Origin: Todiramphus chloris collaris
Lineage: Eukaryota; Chordata; Aves; Coraciiformes; Alcedinidae
Direction: 5' to 3'
DNA: 64,000 bases
Assembly: GCA_025345505.1 (NCBI GenBank)
Contig: JANVCC010000048.1
Span: 3,516,640 to 3,580,639, forward strand
Positions 63,101-64,000 of this stretch are shown piece by piece (within the stretch, counting starts at the first letter, position 1; every line of letters begins with the position of its first letter). The notes under the pieces are model-generated. The model was not told where the DNA came from, ran no database searches, and was given only the letters and a program-made list of their open reading frames with translations. The translations under genes and the position numbers were made by a program.

Positions 63101-64000
63101 TTATGTGGGAACACAAAATTGTTAGCTACAGATTACTGAGTGATAATACTTAAACTAATGGTGTTCTCAGTTTTTCCTTTGTGCTTTTTGGAAGCCATGA
63201 TGTATGGAATAAACAGAATACGAATGGCTGCGTTCTTACTGCCTTTATAATGTGCTCTTGCTTCCACTCTCGGTGCTGGTGTTCATTTAGCAAATATTTA
63301 TCTTCCATTATAGAGGACTTTGGAGCAGAAAATGTAGTGCTCATGAGTTTAAATTGTAAGTACCTTTATAATCGTGTTCAGGTAGAATAGTTAAATGGGT
63401 GTGCACAGGAAACAGGAGATCTGACTTGCTTAGACTTGAGCCGAGTGATGCAATATTGAAATGAAGATATTATAAATCAGGTTTAGCATTATTTCTATCC
63501 TTGCATTCAACGAAGTGAACTTGCTAGTTCTTCTGCATGAACTGGTGACAAAGGCATCTCTACAGCTTGTACAAAATAATTGCACGTAGCTAATTTACAC
63601 ATTGCTGGAGCAGTGTAGCTAATTAATTTTCTACCAAAGCATGTTTTTATATCTCTAAATGCATCGCAGATTTGGAGAGCGCAGTACACATCTCACACTC
63701 ATATTAAAGAGAATATACATGTGGCTTTTTTGTTAACAACATGTGGAAATCTTCTGTCGTTTCAATAGTTGAATTTGTATATTACAGCTCAAGCATCTAA
63801 CTCCGGGATGTGTTCTTAAAGCAGAAAACTCTGAAGCAGGTTTCTTGAAAAAGCTTCTGAGTAATCAAAAATATTTTATGTAGCATTTTTTTTTTCATCT
63901 TTCCAGAAACTGACTCTGGTAGGCTCAATAGAATTGCCACTTTTCTTGTTAAAAAACTGGAAGAGATTTTCCTTTTCAGTCGTGCAGGCACCACGTTGAC
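60143..64000 (+). other. PARD3: PARD3 intron 1, distal part of the window
   Basis: About 3.9 kb with no recognised transposon or exon. It contains a T-run near 60610-60624 and a CpG-rich patch at 61540-61830 (separate entry). Several overlapping open frames over that patch (up to 156 codons) follow from its GC content. The window ends inside this non-coding DNA. Confidence 0.6.
61540..61830. promoter_or_regulatory. Short intragenic CpG-rich patch
   Basis: Roughly twenty CpG in 290 bases, with clusters such as CACACGCCTCGGGCAGCACG near 61575 and CTCGCCAGCTCGTCGGGCTG near 61717, in contrast to the CpG-poor intron around it. It could be an intronic enhancer or alternative promoter. No associated exon or core promoter element was identified. 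Confidence 0.35.

Overview
The window is vertebrate nuclear DNA, almost certainly from a bird. It carries the first coding exon of PARD3 (partitioning defective 3, a cell-polarity scaffold), at least a dozen fragments of the avian/reptilian non-LTR retrotransposon CR1, and one solo LTR that looks like an avian ERVL-type (class III) LTR with an intact 5-bp target-site duplication. Coding density is extremely low. Apart from the PARD3 exon and reverse-transcriptase remnants inside CR1 copies, none of the open reading frames looked like a real protein to me.

Layout. Positions 1 to about 16080 are the 5' flank of PARD3: intergenic, AT-leaning, with only two CR1 fragments and a few simple repeats. 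One weak candidate 3'-terminal exon of an unknown transcript lies at 14556-14753. From about 16080 to at least 17578 there is a strong CpG island with GC boxes. It holds the PARD3 promoter, the 5'UTR (including a start-stop uORF), the start codon at 16796 and 40 codons ending at a consensus splice donor at 16915/16916. The island runs into a 100-N assembly gap (17579-17678). Everything from 16916 to 64000 is read as PARD3 intron 1, because I found no second PARD3 exon.

The intron is repeat-poor to about 27.5 kb. It then gains CR1 copies in both orientations (27561-60142), the solo LTR (30294-31088), AT-rich tandem tracts, homopolymer runs and three short CpG-rich patches (22140-22530, 32345-32450, 61540-61830) that could be alternative promoters or enhancers.

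I did not find an undescribed biological system. The most informative structures are three. One is a CR1 copy whose two halves lie head-to-head and meet at the same internal point of the element, with a 14-bp overlap (59452-60142), as in twin-primed 5' inversion. The second is a CR1 inserted inside another CR1 (51771-52333). The third is the solo LTR with matching GTGTT flanks. All family assignments are from recognition by eye, without database comparison.
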